The notes below the pieces were generated by a model. That model saw only the letters and a program-made list of their open reading frames with translations, did not search any database and was not told the DNA's origin. Shown here piece by piece: positions 62,401 to 63,967 of a stretch of DNA of 64,000 nucleotides. The position numbers and the translations under genes are program-made. Location of the stretch: assembly GCA_025267735.1 (NCBI GenBank), contig CM046303.1, forward strand, positions 39,879,380 to 39,943,379, written 5' to 3'. How positions within the stretch are numbered: position 1 is the first letter of the stretch; every line of letters begins with the position of its first letter. Source of the stretch: Mactra quadrangularis (lineage: Eukaryota; Mollusca; Bivalvia; Venerida; Mactridae).

Positions 62401-63967
62401 CTATCTGTGTACAACAAAAATGATCAAGATATCAACTAGAGCTATCTGTGTACAACATAAATGATCAAGATATAAACTAGAGCTATCTGTGTACAAAATA
62501 AATTATCAAGAAATAAACTAGAGCTATCTGTGTACAAAATAAATGATCATTACATCAAATAGAGTAGATATTAGATGAGATTGAACCAACGTAAAGCTGG
62601 CTATCCAATGATTACCTGTCCAACATTGTAACCTGTGTACAAAATAAATGATCAATACATCAACTAGAGCTATCTAATGCAAAATAAATTATCAAGATAT
62701 CAACTTGAGCTATCTGTGTACAAAATAAATGATCAACTAGAGATATCTGTGTACAAAATAAATGATCAAGATATAAACTAGACCTATCTGTGTACAAAAT
62801 AAATGATGAATACATAAACTAGACCTATCTGTGTACAAAATAAATGATTAATACATCAATTAGAGATATTTGTGTACAAAATAAATGAATAATACATCAA
62901 CTAGAGATATTTGTGTACAAAATAAATTATCAAGAACCTTGTGCGAAGATTCCTAAGCTATCGAGAAATATCAAATGAAGAGAACAATCAGGGCTCCAAT
63001 TAAACCAAAAAATAGGACATTCAGATCTTATTTGTTAATTTTATTTTGACTTGCAAAATGAAAAAACACTTGCATTTTTTCCATAATTTCCAGACAAATT
63101 TGGTTTGCAATCAACAAGTAAAAAATCACTTACAGACATAGCTGTGACATGTATTAGATAGGTAAAAATCTAGCCTGTGTCATCATTAACACTATAACTT
63201 CCAAGCTTATAACCTGTAGTGATACAGGTAAGTATATAATAATACTTTATTATCAATTTATATGGCATTTTTTAGGCTAACTTGAGCTAGACAGTGATAT
63301 TTTTAAGCAGTTTGCAAATTGAAATTAATTTAAGATATTCAAAATCCACATGCGTTTTTCATCAAGATCCATAAACTACTTTAAACTACTATGAAGCTGT
63401 GAGGTTACAATGTTGGACAGGTAATCATTGGATAGCCAGCTTTACCTTGTTTCAATCTCATCTAAAACCTACCTTGTTGTTTCCTTGAGCAAGAAATTTA
63501 TCATACTAGCCTCGAAAGTGATACATCTAAGTAGTAAGAACATGTTTAAAAATTGAGCTAAAATAAATTAGTACACCATAACTACTATTTTTGCAATTTT
63601 TAATTAAATCAGCATTGCCTCTTGCTGTTTTCAAATGTGGGACCTCTTGCTCCAGTAGGATTTGAATGTGAAACCTAATGCCTAAAATTATTCGTTTGGT
63701 GCTCAAACAAATAAAAGAGCGTTATACCTGAATAGCTGTAGTTATGATGAATAAGTTCAAAGGTCTATCATATGATTTATCTGCTCCTTCTTTGATCAAT
63801 TTATACAAATTAATACCAAATTTCTTCAAAACTTCACTACTCTTCAGTATAGAAGATTTAAAAGAGTCTAGTTTCATCATATTACAAGCCATACCAGGCC
63901 ATTGTGCTCCAATACCACTAAATACAAACCATATCTTCCTAAAACCTTTAGAACCAACTGAACATTT
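5371..63967 (-). CDS. FASN-like: FASN-like multidomain gene (26 exons in window, 5' end outside), catalytically degenerate
   Basis: Seen: 26 exons joined by GT-AG introns with matching phases encode 1,980 residues and a stop. Domain order is AT (1-295), DH (296-590), pseudo-methyltransferase and pseudo-KR (about 590-1040), ER (about 1040-1360), KR (1360-1600), ACP (1600-1660), TE (1700-1980). The length nearly equals the matching part of vertebrate FASN (about 2,020). Known: FASN is a cytosolic homodimer that makes palmitate from acetyl-, malonyl-CoA and NADPH. Odd: catalytic or cofactor residues are missing in AT, ER, KR, ACP and TE, while the reading frame is intact. Only the DH His/Asp pair remains. 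Inference: an expressed pseudo-megasynthase or regulatory paralogue. The alternative, an animal FAS-like polyketide synthase, fits less well because a TE is present and the AT, ACP and KR are dead. The ketosynthase lies past 64000. Confidence 0.95.
5522..5586. repeat. 65-bp direct duplication, copy 2 (last intron)
   Basis: Same 65 bases as 4675-4739, directly in front of a SINE family 2 copy. Confidence 0.9.
5580..5884 (-). repeat. SINE family 2 (tRNA-headed), minus strand
   Basis: The minus strand begins with a tRNA-like promoter (ggctagctcagttgg A box, gggtttgattcctgg B box). The body contains the palindromic tagtcactgac region and ends with a gggtttaacgccgtag-type tail in intron 25. Same family as 14704, 29275, 36930 and 61203. 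Confidence 0.85.
5885..6330. other. Intron 25 remainder
   Basis: AT-rich intron sequence, nothing recognised. Confidence 0.5.
6331..6600 (-). CDS. Exon 25: TE domain lid and core
   Basis: 270 bp, 90 codons, phase 0 at both ends; residues 1850-1939. LEVFESEELTLKEKVASLAP aligns with FASN [35 protein letters not shown] with KYHGNVMLLRAKTGG; SDYFLSK with ADYNLSQ. Acceptor ttttgttttag, donor gtttgta. Confidence 0.93.
6752..7118. mobile_element. MITE-E with about 30-bp TIRs
   Basis: The left end (aaggccatgccaaatgggaa) and right end, read in reverse complement (taggccatgccatatcggaa), match over about 30 bases with a few changes, about 370 bp in all. No ORF; non-autonomous. Confidence 0.7.
7146..7200. 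repeat. Truncated 5' end of a tandem-core element
   Basis: caagagctctgctgggcagg matches the start of the elements at 15246 and 37559. The stem CTGC/GCAG replaces CCGC/GCGG there, a paired change. Confidence 0.5.
7201..7947. other. Intron 24 remainder
   Basis: AT-rich; nothing recognised beyond a short palindrome (ggggcagttgcccc) near 7237. Confidence 0.4.
7948..8229 (-). CDS. Exon 24: TE nucleophile exon with Ser-to-Lys change
   Basis: 282 bp, 94 codons, phase 0 at both ends; residues 1756-1849. FASN YRVAGYSYGACVAFEM is here FVLIGHKMACAVAIEM, so the GxSxG elbow is GHKMA and the nucleophile is Lys1772 (AAG). The triad Asp (LFLFDGSPTYV) is Glu1800 (IVCIEGSMKYV). The rest keeps the FASN helix pattern. 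Acceptor ccacttacag, donor gtaagat. Confidence 0.95.
8230..9157. other. Intron 23, 3' part with a SINE 2 fragment
   Basis: 8618-8724 is the tRNA-like head and part of the body of SINE family 2 (minus strand). 8733-8800 is a reverse-complement relative of the flanks of the element at 11287. The rest is AT-rich. Confidence 0.5.
9158..9400 (+). repeat. SINE family 3 (tRNA-headed)
   Basis: A-box-like agtagcccagtggtaggacg and B-box-like gggttcgaactcc, then a body with caagaaatttacc and acccagttgtaattggg. A decayed minus-strand relative lies at 12783-12955. Confidence 0.75.
9401..10139. other. Intron 23, unassigned
   Basis: AT-rich, no repeat or coding signal recognised. Confidence 0.4.
10140..10630. 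repeat. Degenerate tandem repeat, unit about 145-150 bp
   Basis: Three to four diverged units share the order ccTGTTGACTTTtGGTGTATA, then tgggtaaattat, cAACAACtaCAACT, taagtcatcca, and CAgCaCCcCT. A related single unit occurs near 46320-46520. Confidence 0.6.
10631..11286. other. Intron 23, unassigned, with one full CRE palindrome
   Basis: TGACGTCA at 10773-10780. The rest is AT-rich; the end is the left flank of the next element. Confidence 0.4.
11287..12162. mobile_element. HINE-like tandem-core element, family a
   Basis: Starts tcaagagc with a 5' hairpin (gcaccgc-tag-gcggagc). Arm tatatgcccgaaa (11312-11324) is an exact 13-nt inverse complement of tttcgggcatata (12147-12159) next to the 3' end. 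The core has about five units of about 155 bp holding gtgaccttgacctttgacc and tatgctccggaaactg. Flanks match an uninterrupted relative at 8733-8800 in reverse complement, which supports these ends. Confidence 0.8.
12163..12782. other. Intron 23, unassigned
   Basis: AT-rich sequence without recognised features. Confidence 0.4.
12783..12955 (-). repeat. SINE family 3, decayed copy
   Basis: In reverse complement it carries gcgctcagggat, tcctgggttcaatctcc and the cactgcttatttacttgag body seen at 9158. Confidence 0.6.
12956..14450. other. Intron 23, 5' part; palindrome-rich patch at 13855-13952
   Basis: Mostly AT-rich. 13855-13952 has four forward or inverted copies of a gttacg/cgtaactctag motif. 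13670-14000 has more CpG than its surroundings. No exon found. Confidence 0.4.
14451..14572 (-). CDS. Exon 23: thioesterase (TE) N-terminal segment
   Basis: 122 bp, two bases in, phase 0 out; residues 1715-1755. It lies alone between 5.5 kb and 6.2 kb introns and was found because exons 22 and 24 do not join in phase. VYGICKTNRDIPVQSVQCQA followed by GYIIQ aligns with FASN [20 protein letters not shown] and YYIDCI. Acceptor tatttatacag, donor gtgaagt. Confidence 0.87.
14704..15013 (-). repeat. SINE family 2 copy
   Basis: Full-length relative of the 5580 copy, minus strand: tRNA-like head at 14930-15013, tail near 14704. Confidence 0.85.
15246..17514. mobile_element. HINE-like tandem-core element, family b, copy 1 (2.27 kb)
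   Basis: Starts caagagctccgctgggcgg (hairpin gctccgc-tgg-gcggggc). Arm tatacgcccg (15270-15279) pairs with cgggcgtata (17501-17510), which also closes a 3' hairpin. The core has about 13 units of about 145-155 bp, most with tgaccttgacctttgaccc, followed by a ggacggacagacggac tract. No real ORF; open frames here are translations of the unit. Confidence 0.85.
17515..20108. other. Intron 22 remainder, no gene found
   Basis: AT-rich. 17700-17775 repeats gggagaag several times. 19170-19204 is the inverse complement of 15113-15158 (ccagattataaaaaaactct). 18470-19100 and 19560-19800 hold more CpG than the neighbourhood. No exon or RNA gene recognised. Confidence 0.4.
20109..20304 (-). CDS. Exon 22: ACP last helix, ACP-TE linker and first TE strand
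   Basis: 196 bp; residues 1650-1714. ILTRRELERIC closes the ACP. The linker contains six Asn encoded by an AAC microsatellite (20141-20158). IPVYVIFDE aligns with FASN RPLFLVHPIEG, the first thioesterase strand. Acceptor ttgtttcag, donor gtaaaag. Confidence 0.9.
20141..20158 (-). repeat. Coding AAC microsatellite (poly-Asn)
   Basis: A GTT run on the plus strand encodes six Asn in the ACP-TE linker of exon 22. It is in frame, so length changes by whole units would be tolerated. Confidence 0.85.
20305..20961. other. Intron 21, unassigned
   Basis: One TGACGTCA at 20578-20585; otherwise AT-rich with nothing recognised. Confidence 0.4.
20962..21426. mobile_element. Decayed hAT-like MITE
   Basis: Begins tagggctgtggatcg and ends, in reverse complement, tagggctgctgcaaat. 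Internal gatccgatcc and gatcgggaat motifs. Flanking octamers agree only partly (aataaagt / attaaagc). A similar left end lies at 61497. Confidence 0.5.
21471..21586 (-). CDS. Exon 21: acyl carrier protein (ACP) centre, attachment Ser replaced by Asp
   Basis: 116 bp; residues 1611-1649. FASN LADLGLDSLMSVEVRQTL carries the phosphopantetheine Ser in DSL. The ungapped match is LCGHIFDDGEIEQIRDLL, so DSL has become DDG with Asp1627 (GAT) at the Ser site. NITSQQ then continues into ISILTRRELERI, matching FASN VREVRQLTLRKLQEL. Acceptor aatgttacag, donor gtagagt. Confidence 0.9.
21615..22008. mobile_element. MITE-A, copy 1
   Basis: Ends tatagtcggacaatattaac and, in reverse complement, tatagtctgacaaaattaac form an imperfect TIR of about 35 bp. 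Homologous over its length to 30507-30915. Confidence 0.85.
22058..22235. mobile_element. Tc1/mariner-type MITE
   Basis: TIR cagtgcccaccaaaggtttg against cagtgccaaccagaagtttg, flanked by TA on both sides, total 178 bp. The sequence resembles Tc1-group termini. A second decayed copy is at 48310. Confidence 0.8.
22345..22636 (-). repeat. SINE family 1 copy
   Basis: Minus-strand relative of the 4299 and 54426 copies; head at about 22550-22636, tail near 22345. Confidence 0.8.
22637..23569. other. Intron 20, degenerate repeats
   Basis: 22660-22900 repeats variants of gtcaaacTc and aatatacaatataaaaa at loose spacing. TGACGTCA at 23285-23292 lies beside an inverted tcatgtgtgacgta. No exon found. 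Confidence 0.4.
23570..23770 (-). CDS. Exon 20: KR C-terminal part and KR-ACP linker
   Basis: 201 bp; residues 1544-1610. GLCAGLDGVEKETRLNDAQV and MTVLDNLECLLQQDEHVV align with FASN GLAVQWGAIGDVGI and [20 protein letters not shown]. The conserved QWG after the KR active site is AGL. A Lys-rich linker (SPNKKSKKSG) leads to the first ACP helix (LYETIKKFHAV). Acceptor gttttcacag, donor gtaagat. Confidence 0.9.
23874..24010 (-). repeat. SINE family 1, 3' fragment
   Basis: Carries the gggttaaacgccatgtcaac tail and the acctagctttcctggaccc body of family 1; the tRNA head is missing. Lies in intron 19. Confidence 0.75.
24125..24341 (-). CDS. Exon 19: KR catalytic exon with Lys, Ser and Tyr all replaced
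   Basis: 217 bp; residues 1472-1543. IDEVTRTHCNKTLDWFVV aligns with FASN LDRVTREACPELDYFVV, so register is clear. The catalytic Lys (KYSG) falls on Ser1484. FASN [20 protein letters not shown] becomes MPVTCCNANLNQSAQSFVMK, so the Ser is Pro1510 or Val1511 and the Tyr is Gln1523. QRIIDQRVTAGYQ continues as FASN ERICEKRRHEGLP. Acceptor atatttag, donor gttaggg. Confidence 0.93.
24342..25431. other. Intron 18, unassigned
   Basis: AT-rich. A stretch near 24500-24660 has balanced base composition but no reading frame I recognise. Confidence 0.4.
25432..26402. mobile_element. MITE-D, about 970 bp, with about 36-bp TIRs
   Basis: cactagacgaagacaaaatc at the left and cactaaacgaagacaaaatc in reverse complement at the right, continuing through tttatcatcaatttaa, give about 36 bp with one mismatch. 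A 108-codon open frame inside has no recognisable transposase motif. Confidence 0.8.
26580..26743 (-). CDS. Exon 18: KR domain, middle
   Basis: 164 bp; residues 1417-1471. ERTGYEKRLLQQWYTRGIIV aligns with FASN [20 protein letters not shown], and THGPIGGIFYLPN with QLGPVGGVFNLAV. Acceptor is a long T run ending attag, donor gtaagtt. Confidence 0.93.
27020..27695 (+). mobile_element. 3' remnant of a LINE-type retroelement
   Basis: The plus strand encodes GRLKLTWDDLVELDQLKL, like the GRPxxxWxDxVxxDLxxLG end of many LINE reverse-transcriptase ORFs, then frame decay and a short gatgatgatgatt tail. The 5' limit is uncertain. The tail ends about 10 bp from the donor of exon 17. Confidence 0.5.
27701..27872 (-). 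CDS. Exon 17: ketoreductase (KR) Rossmann start, glycine motif lost
   Basis: 172 bp; residues 1360-1416. FASN [20 protein letters not shown] is here CYIIVNGMNHFGLLMADWLI, so the NADPH-binding GGLGGFG is NGMNHFG (1389-1395). VQKLVLTSRSG is ATKLILTSSC, so the Arg that binds the NADPH 2'-phosphate is Ser1415. Acceptor aactatatag, donor gtaggtt; a LINE 3' tail ends about 10 bp into the intron. Confidence 0.93.
28223..28488. mobile_element. MITE-B, copy 1
   Basis: TIR aggtcctatcagttggaat against aggtcccatcagttggatt; 266 bp. Homologous to 35968-36215. Lies in intron 16. Confidence 0.75.
28489..29036. other. Intron 16, unassigned
   Basis: AT-rich sequence, nothing recognised. Confidence 0.4.
29037..29248 (-). 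CDS. Exon 16: ER domain C-terminal part
   Basis: 212 bp, two bases in, phase 0 out; residues 1289-1359. LISQGLKLSHIKPLTSTVYD aligns with FASN VQAGIRDGVVRPLKCTVFHG; LEMAYSHKLV with VEDAFRYMAQ. The Lys-rich GKVVVQ end of FASN is DHNITIK. Acceptor ctttatttcag, donor gtaaaca. Confidence 0.9.
29275..29592 (-). repeat. SINE family 2 copy with (gttt)n tail
   Basis: Minus-strand tRNA-like head at about 29520-29592; the far end is a tgtttgtttgtttg run at 29275-29300. Confidence 0.85.
29701..29998. mobile_element. Short HINE-like element without tandem core
   Basis: 5' hairpin tgagc-taat-gctca (29704-29717). Arm tacccccgct (29725-29734) is nearly inverse-complementary to agcgggcgta (29983-29992). Ends with a ggacggacgc tract and a 3' hairpin before tata. 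Confidence 0.6.
30300..30416 (-). CDS. Exon 15: ER domain, GVDLVLNSL segment
   Basis: 117 bp, two bases in and one base out; residues 1250-1288. GVDIILNSCKDTTLVTSHLL with KPGGHLINI matches FASN GVDLVLNSLAEEKLQASVRC and LATHGRFLEI. A donor 11 bases earlier (CAG|gtttac) is plausible but puts exon 16 out of frame; ACATTAG|gtattg keeps the phase. Confidence 0.85.
30507..30915. mobile_element. MITE-A, copy 2
   Basis: TIR tatagtccgacagtattaac against tatagtgcgacaatattaac, continuing through cctgagcttga. Internal sequence parallels 21615-22008. Confidence 0.85.
31285..31594. repeat. Minisatellite, 32-bp unit, about nine copies
   Basis: Unit tgtggcaaagattgcctagg plus tttctgttatca. Each unit holds the small inverted repeat ggcaa-aga-ttgcc. 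The array stops abruptly inside a unit where the next element begins. Confidence 0.9.
31595..34779. mobile_element. 3.2-kb TIR element inserted in a minisatellite
   Basis: catatccaactatttgtcct at the left and catatccaactattagtcct in reverse complement at the right. The flanking minisatellite halves (ttctg and ttatca) rejoin exactly into one unit, with no target duplication. No long ORF; a HINE-like element (32142-32924) is nested inside. Confidence 0.75.
32142..32924. mobile_element. HINE-like tandem-core element, family c, copy 1
   Basis: Starts caagagctgtcagaggagac (hairpin gctgtc/gacagc). Arm gctcgactt (32167-32175) pairs with aagtcgagc (32909-32917). The core has four units of about 165 bp (cacatgagatgtggttgata and so on), then a ggacgcggacgccgacgc tract and a 3' hairpin. 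Confidence 0.8.
34780..34965. repeat. Minisatellite, 33-bp unit, about six copies
   Basis: Unit tgtggcaaagtattgcctag plus gtttctgttatca, one base longer than the units at 31285. It is the other half of the array split by the 31595-34779 element. Confidence 0.9.
34966..35693. other. Intron 14, unassigned
   Basis: AT-rich. A 22-bp stretch is duplicated in tandem at about 35570-35610 (ttagataggttatgtaact). Otherwise nothing. Confidence 0.4.
35694..35889 (-). CDS. Exon 14: ER nucleotide-binding core, glycine motif lost
   Basis: 196 bp; residues 1185-1249. FASN binds NADPH through TLLIHSGSGGVGQAAIAIA. The matching segment here is SILITGDTNISKATVAIA (1185-1202), so SGSGGVG has become TGDTNIS, with no GGVG. 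The surrounding strand-helix pattern (VAIASEHCSQVFVSY) is kept. Acceptor tttaatctag, donor gtatgta. Confidence 0.92.
35968..36215. mobile_element. MITE-B, copy 2, left end decayed
   Basis: Shares gacattgaaaagtaagggta and the right TIR (ccaactgattggacctacct) with 28223-28488; the left TIR is barely visible. Confidence 0.65.
36320..36466 (-). CDS. Exon 13: ER domain, AYYAL helix
   Basis: 147 bp, exactly 49 codons; residues 1136-1184. WTLPDWLSMEDASVLLRVYL followed by LAYYALFV aligns with FASN [20 protein letters not shown] and TAYYALVV. Acceptor taatttcag, donor gtacaca. Confidence 0.92.
36467..36929. other. Intron 12, unassigned
   Basis: AT-rich intron sequence, nothing recognised. Confidence 0.4.
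36930..37235 (-). repeat. SINE family 2 copy
   Basis: Minus-strand copy with head ggctagctcagtcagtagtg near 37205-37235 and tail at about 36940. Confidence 0.85.
37381..37502 (-). CDS. Exon 12: ER domain, GMEFSG segment
   Basis: 122 bp; residues 1095-1135, phase 0 out. RLGLGFSGYDDGGSKILGIS aligns with FASN [20 protein letters not shown]. Acceptor tatattttag, donor gtaagtc. Introns of 7.2 kb upstream and 0.9 kb downstream are filled with repeats. Confidence 0.9.
37559..40627. mobile_element. HINE-like tandem-core element, family b, copy 2 (3.07 kb)
   Basis: Same 5' end, arms (tatacgcccg 37583-37592; cgggcgtata 40614-40623) and 3' hairpin as 15246-17514, with more core units (about 18). Many blocks are nearly identical between copies, including a ttgtttgccattttgacttt insert that recurs at intervals. 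Confidence 0.88.
40915..44634. mobile_element. 3.7-kb TIR element with reiterated CCGCCATCTT motifs
   Basis: TIR aaaaaagtatcaccctcaaa (40915-40934) against aaaaaagtatcatcctcaaa (reverse complement of 44615-44634), with weaker similarity further in. CCGCCATCTT occurs six times at 43604-44293. Near the left end the opposite orientation appears (aagatggcgacc and several aaaatggcgg). No long ORF. Confidence 0.7.
42001..42069. mobile_element. Mini hairpin element (69 bp)
   Basis: cgagggttgcccgcaaga and tcttgctggcaaccctcg are inverse complements with one mismatch. The same unit, more decayed, is at 59164-59243. Confidence 0.65.
44751..44921 (-). CDS. Exon 11: start of enoylreductase (ER) domain, degenerate
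   Basis: 171 bp; residues 1038-1094. CVSVKGIGSP and the following VAKPES correspond to FASN AFVSTLTRGDLSSIRWVCSS. The hallmark ER segment YYASLNFRDIMLATG is here KYCTLTNVGVAHTYG, so the conserved NFRD has become NVGV. Acceptor tgctccatag, donor gtatgtt. Confidence 0.88.
44922..48101. other. Intron 10 with SINE 2 fragment and degenerate repeats
   Basis: 45718-45935 is a plus-orientation SINE family 2 fragment. 46320-46600 resembles the repeat at 10140 and includes TGACGTCA at 46576-46583. 46840-47040 is CpG-richer with no recognised content. The rest is AT-rich. Confidence 0.45.
48102..48253 (-). CDS. Exon 10: pseudo-KR C-terminal part
   Basis: 152 bp, one base in and one base out; residues 987-1037. 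SNIYKNGEWGRYHHLPI aligns with the invariant FASN segment MNVYRDGAWGAFRHFLL that precedes the ER. The acceptor has a long pyrimidine run ending ttcag; donor gtataat. Confidence 0.92.
48310..48676. mobile_element. Tc1/mariner-type MITE, decayed
   Basis: Left cagtaccctccaaaagtttg and, in reverse complement, right end with ttcagaccaaaagtttgaag, flanked by TA. Related to 22058-22235 but longer. Confidence 0.65.
48786..49078 (-). repeat. SINE family 1, decayed copy
   Basis: Contains acctagctttctggaccttt and taccagtactcc of the family 1 body; the tRNA head near 49078 is eroded. Confidence 0.65.
49433..50705 (-). CDS. Exon 9: long exon for DH tail, pseudo-methyltransferase and first part of pseudo-KR
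   Basis: 1,273 bp, about four times larger than most other exons; residues 563-986. DTDVQEIKSGGVSIVG closes the DH. LKNLRILDISVCKDSDLLAL takes the place of FASN KVLEVLAG, with no glycine-rich SAM motif. The segment ISLIDEDSWNKLF to LFLLRKQ aligns with FASN GILSQDAWESLF to LFLCRR. The end (DWFGNLSKKMESW, VVCLTGDSTYGTMDLIPKIP) is the pseudo-KR. FASN's own methyltransferase and first KR are also inactive, so decay here is expected. Acceptor ttatttcag, donor gttatat. Confidence 0.95.
50706..51654. other. Intron 8, 3' part
   Basis: AT-rich sequence, no repeat or coding signal recognised. Confidence 0.4.
51655..53352. repeat. Tandem-core element, about 158-bp unit, about 10 copies
   Basis: Unit holds aagggccataactctgag, ctgaccggaacaagctgacg, cccataaagtttcgttgaat and ccagtagttgcagagaa. 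The first units are diverged and the last nearly identical. It ends with a (ggac)n tract and the 3' hairpin tatccccc/gggggata before a T/A run. A 5' terminus like the other families was not found. Confidence 0.85.
53358..53622. mobile_element. HINE-like element, family c, copy 2 (short)
   Basis: Starts caagagctgtcagaggagac as at 32142, holds one core unit, and ends ggtcgagctaaaa (53609-53621). It starts 5 bp after the previous array ends. Confidence 0.75.
53747..53995 (+). repeat. SINE family 4 with Leu/Ser-tRNA-like head
   Basis: A-box-like tggccgagcggtaac and B-box-like ggttcaatccc, then a body with gtttcccagaacaagaaact and aagtgataaatctaagt. A 5'-eroded relative is at 63390-63590. Confidence 0.65.
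54223..54396 (-). CDS. Exon 8: DH C-terminal half with catalytic Asp
   Basis: 174 bp; residues 505-562. GNNGHLEWTGDWITYLDGMIQ aligns with FASN [21 protein letters not shown], and the catalytic Asp is kept as Asp521, pairing with His373 of exon 5. VHLPYEIKSIMICPNQHR matches LYLPTRVTAIHIDPATHR. Acceptor atacttacag, donor gtaacca. Confidence 0.93.
54426..54716 (+). repeat. SINE family 1, best-preserved copy
   Basis: tRNA-like head (gcgcagttggtagcgcgcc, ggttcgaatccc), body with acaagggtccaggaaagcta, and tail taaaaataaaaataaataaa. Lies in intron 7, plus strand, opposite to the host gene. Confidence 0.85.
55027..55117 (-). CDS. Exon 7: DH domain, GYDYGP-loop equivalent
   Basis: 91 bp, phase 0 in, one base out; residues 475-504. 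DIYFKFETRGHNYCGKYRSL aligns with FASN AEVYKELRLRGYDYGPHFQGI. The YGP loop lining the DH tunnel is NYCGKY, a weakening of an otherwise conserved site. Acceptor tatgtttcag, donor gttagta. Confidence 0.9.
55339..55490 (-). CDS. Exon 6: DH domain, middle
   Basis: 152 bp: two bases complete Gly424, then phase 0 out; residues 424-474. LLGNFEITTDNELIVSGRVV aligns with FASN AGTFEVSDNGNLVVSGKVY. Acceptor tatatttcag, donor gtaattat. The variable loop here is shorter than in vertebrate FASN. Confidence 0.92.
55491..56368. other. Intron 5, possible hAT remnant at 55536-56020
   Basis: ctaggggtataaaaatatgg near 55537 and catccctac near 56012 could be eroded element ends, with ttgcaatatattgcaatac palindromic sequence just inside. 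No target duplication. Confidence 0.3.
56369..56751 (-). CDS. Exon 5: dehydratase (DH) N-terminal hotdog fold with intact HxxxGxxxxP
   Basis: 383 bp; residues 296-423. NFPVPRGTPSLSSLVEWDHS matches FASN [20 protein letters not shown]. The DH catalytic motif is complete: HMINGIVTIP at 373-382 keeps His373, Gly377 and Pro382. VALYVVMVWKAVA follows as in FASN (TGYLSIVWKTLA). This is the one catalytic motif in the window that is fully preserved. The donor gtacatg follows PETG. Confidence 0.95.
56908..58218. mobile_element. HINE-like tandem-core element, family d
   Basis: Starts caagagcagtccaaggacag (hairpin with gtcc/ggac). Arm gctcgactttt (56931-56941) is an exact 11-nt inverse complement of aaaagtcgagc (58202-58212). 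The core has about seven diverged units of about 160-180 bp (aataattcatccacagt, tatagtaccgat). Ends with acgccaacgccgacgc and a 3' hairpin. Confidence 0.8.
58710..58936 (-). CDS. Exon 4: AT C-terminal part and AT-DH linker
   Basis: 227 bp, phase 0 in, two bases out; residues 221-295. SEYIKKLTSPVWFHDRL aligns with FASN AEYNVNNLVSPVLFQEAL, and MRQNHPDNVEFFFTSLGKL with MKKDHRDNLEFFLAGIGRL. Joining directly to exon 3 is in frame but leaves out about 22 FASN residues (the segment holding RWLSTSIPE). I searched 58937-60857 for a small exon encoding them and found none. Confidence 0.9.
59164..59243. mobile_element. Mini hairpin element, second copy
   Basis: aagggttgcccgcaagaatg and the inverse arm agtcttgccgggaaaccat; same family as 42001-42069. 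Confidence 0.55.
59297..59860. mobile_element. HINE-like element, family e
   Basis: Starts caagaagcgccgcaatgcga (hairpin cgccgc-aat-gcgacg). Arm aaccaggttttcaa (59320-59333) is an exact 14-nt inverse complement of ttgaaaacctggtt (59843-59856). Holds about two core units with gtgaccttgaccttgatc. Confidence 0.75.
60090..60853. mobile_element. MITE-C with about 35-bp TIRs, abutting exon 3 donor
   Basis: cccccattcacgcacaatat at the left and, in reverse complement, ccccctcattcacgcactat at the right, both continuing ataattgtcaata; flanks attaag/tttaag suggest a TTAA-type site. No ORF. The right end is only a few bases from the splice donor at 60857. Confidence 0.8.
60858..61087 (-). CDS. Exon 3: AT domain, catalytic His replaced by Asn
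   Basis: 230 bp; two bases complete Gly144, then 76 codons to Lys220. GLSWDESITQCP matches FASN GLSWEECKQRCP, and TVTVSGP matches TVTISGP. FASN GGMAFHSYFMEAIAP, with the catalytic His, is here GGIAYNAPAINAVAP, so the His is Asn203 (AAT). The acceptor (ttacttgaag) has a poor pyrimidine tract; it was chosen because it restores AEVGLSW in frame. The donor gtttgta is followed within a few bases by a MITE end. Confidence 0.9.
61203..61495 (-). repeat. SINE family 2 copy, head eroded
   Basis: Shares aaggctaaatctctggatt, the gactactgccctacat region and ccagctccacgaaaatatgc with the other copies; tgtttgtttgtttag run at 61207. Lies in intron 2. Confidence 0.8.
61497..61580. mobile_element. hAT-like left end
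   Basis: tagggctgggcgagtatcct followed by ttggatattcgtgatcccga resembles the ends of the 20962-21426 element. No matching right end before exon 2. Confidence 0.4.
61678..61867 (-). CDS. Exon 2: AT nucleophile-elbow exon with Ser-to-Thr and Arg-to-Glu changes
   Basis: 190 bp, phase 0 in, one base out. Residues 81-143. FASN has GHSxGE here; this exon encodes GHTIGE (99-104), codon ACG for Thr101 in place of the nucleophilic Ser. The flanking IACGYANKCLTAEEA is strongly FASN-like. The Arg that binds the malonyl carboxylate (YWRG in FASN, 25 residues after the Ser) is YWEG, Glu126 (GAG). The acceptor tgtacacag abuts a minisatellite that repeats this same junction. Confidence 0.95.
61868..62940. 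repeat. 41-bp minisatellite that iterates the exon 2 splice acceptor, about 25 copies
   Basis: Plus-strand unit gagctatctgtgtacaaaat plus aaatgatcaagatatcaacta. On the minus strand each unit reads a T-rich tract, tgtacacag, then ATAGCTCTAGTTGAT: the acceptor and first 15 bases of exon 2. The array runs directly into the real junction and is interrupted at about 62565-62632. Confidence 0.92.
62941..63727. other. Intron 1 remainder
   Basis: AT-rich; 63390-63590 is a 5'-eroded relative of SINE family 4 (gttggacaggtaatcattgg, caagaaatttatcatactag). Nothing else recognised. Confidence 0.45.
63728..63967 (-). CDS. Exon 1 of window: start of acyltransferase (AT) domain
   Basis: 80 codons, phase 0 at both ends; acceptor ttttcag at 63968-63974, donor gtataac below 63728. 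Residues 1-80. FSGIGAQWPGMA (16-27) matches the FASN AT entry motif FSGMGTQWRGMG, followed by a conserved helix (LDSFKSSILKSSEVLKKFG). It ends in TTAIQ, continued by IALVDVL in the next exon exactly as in FASN. The preceding exons (ketosynthase and linker) are outside the window. Confidence 0.93.

Noticed and set aside
61868..62940. CRISPR-like array
   Set aside because: Units are contiguous without unique spacers, in a eukaryotic intron; it is a minisatellite.
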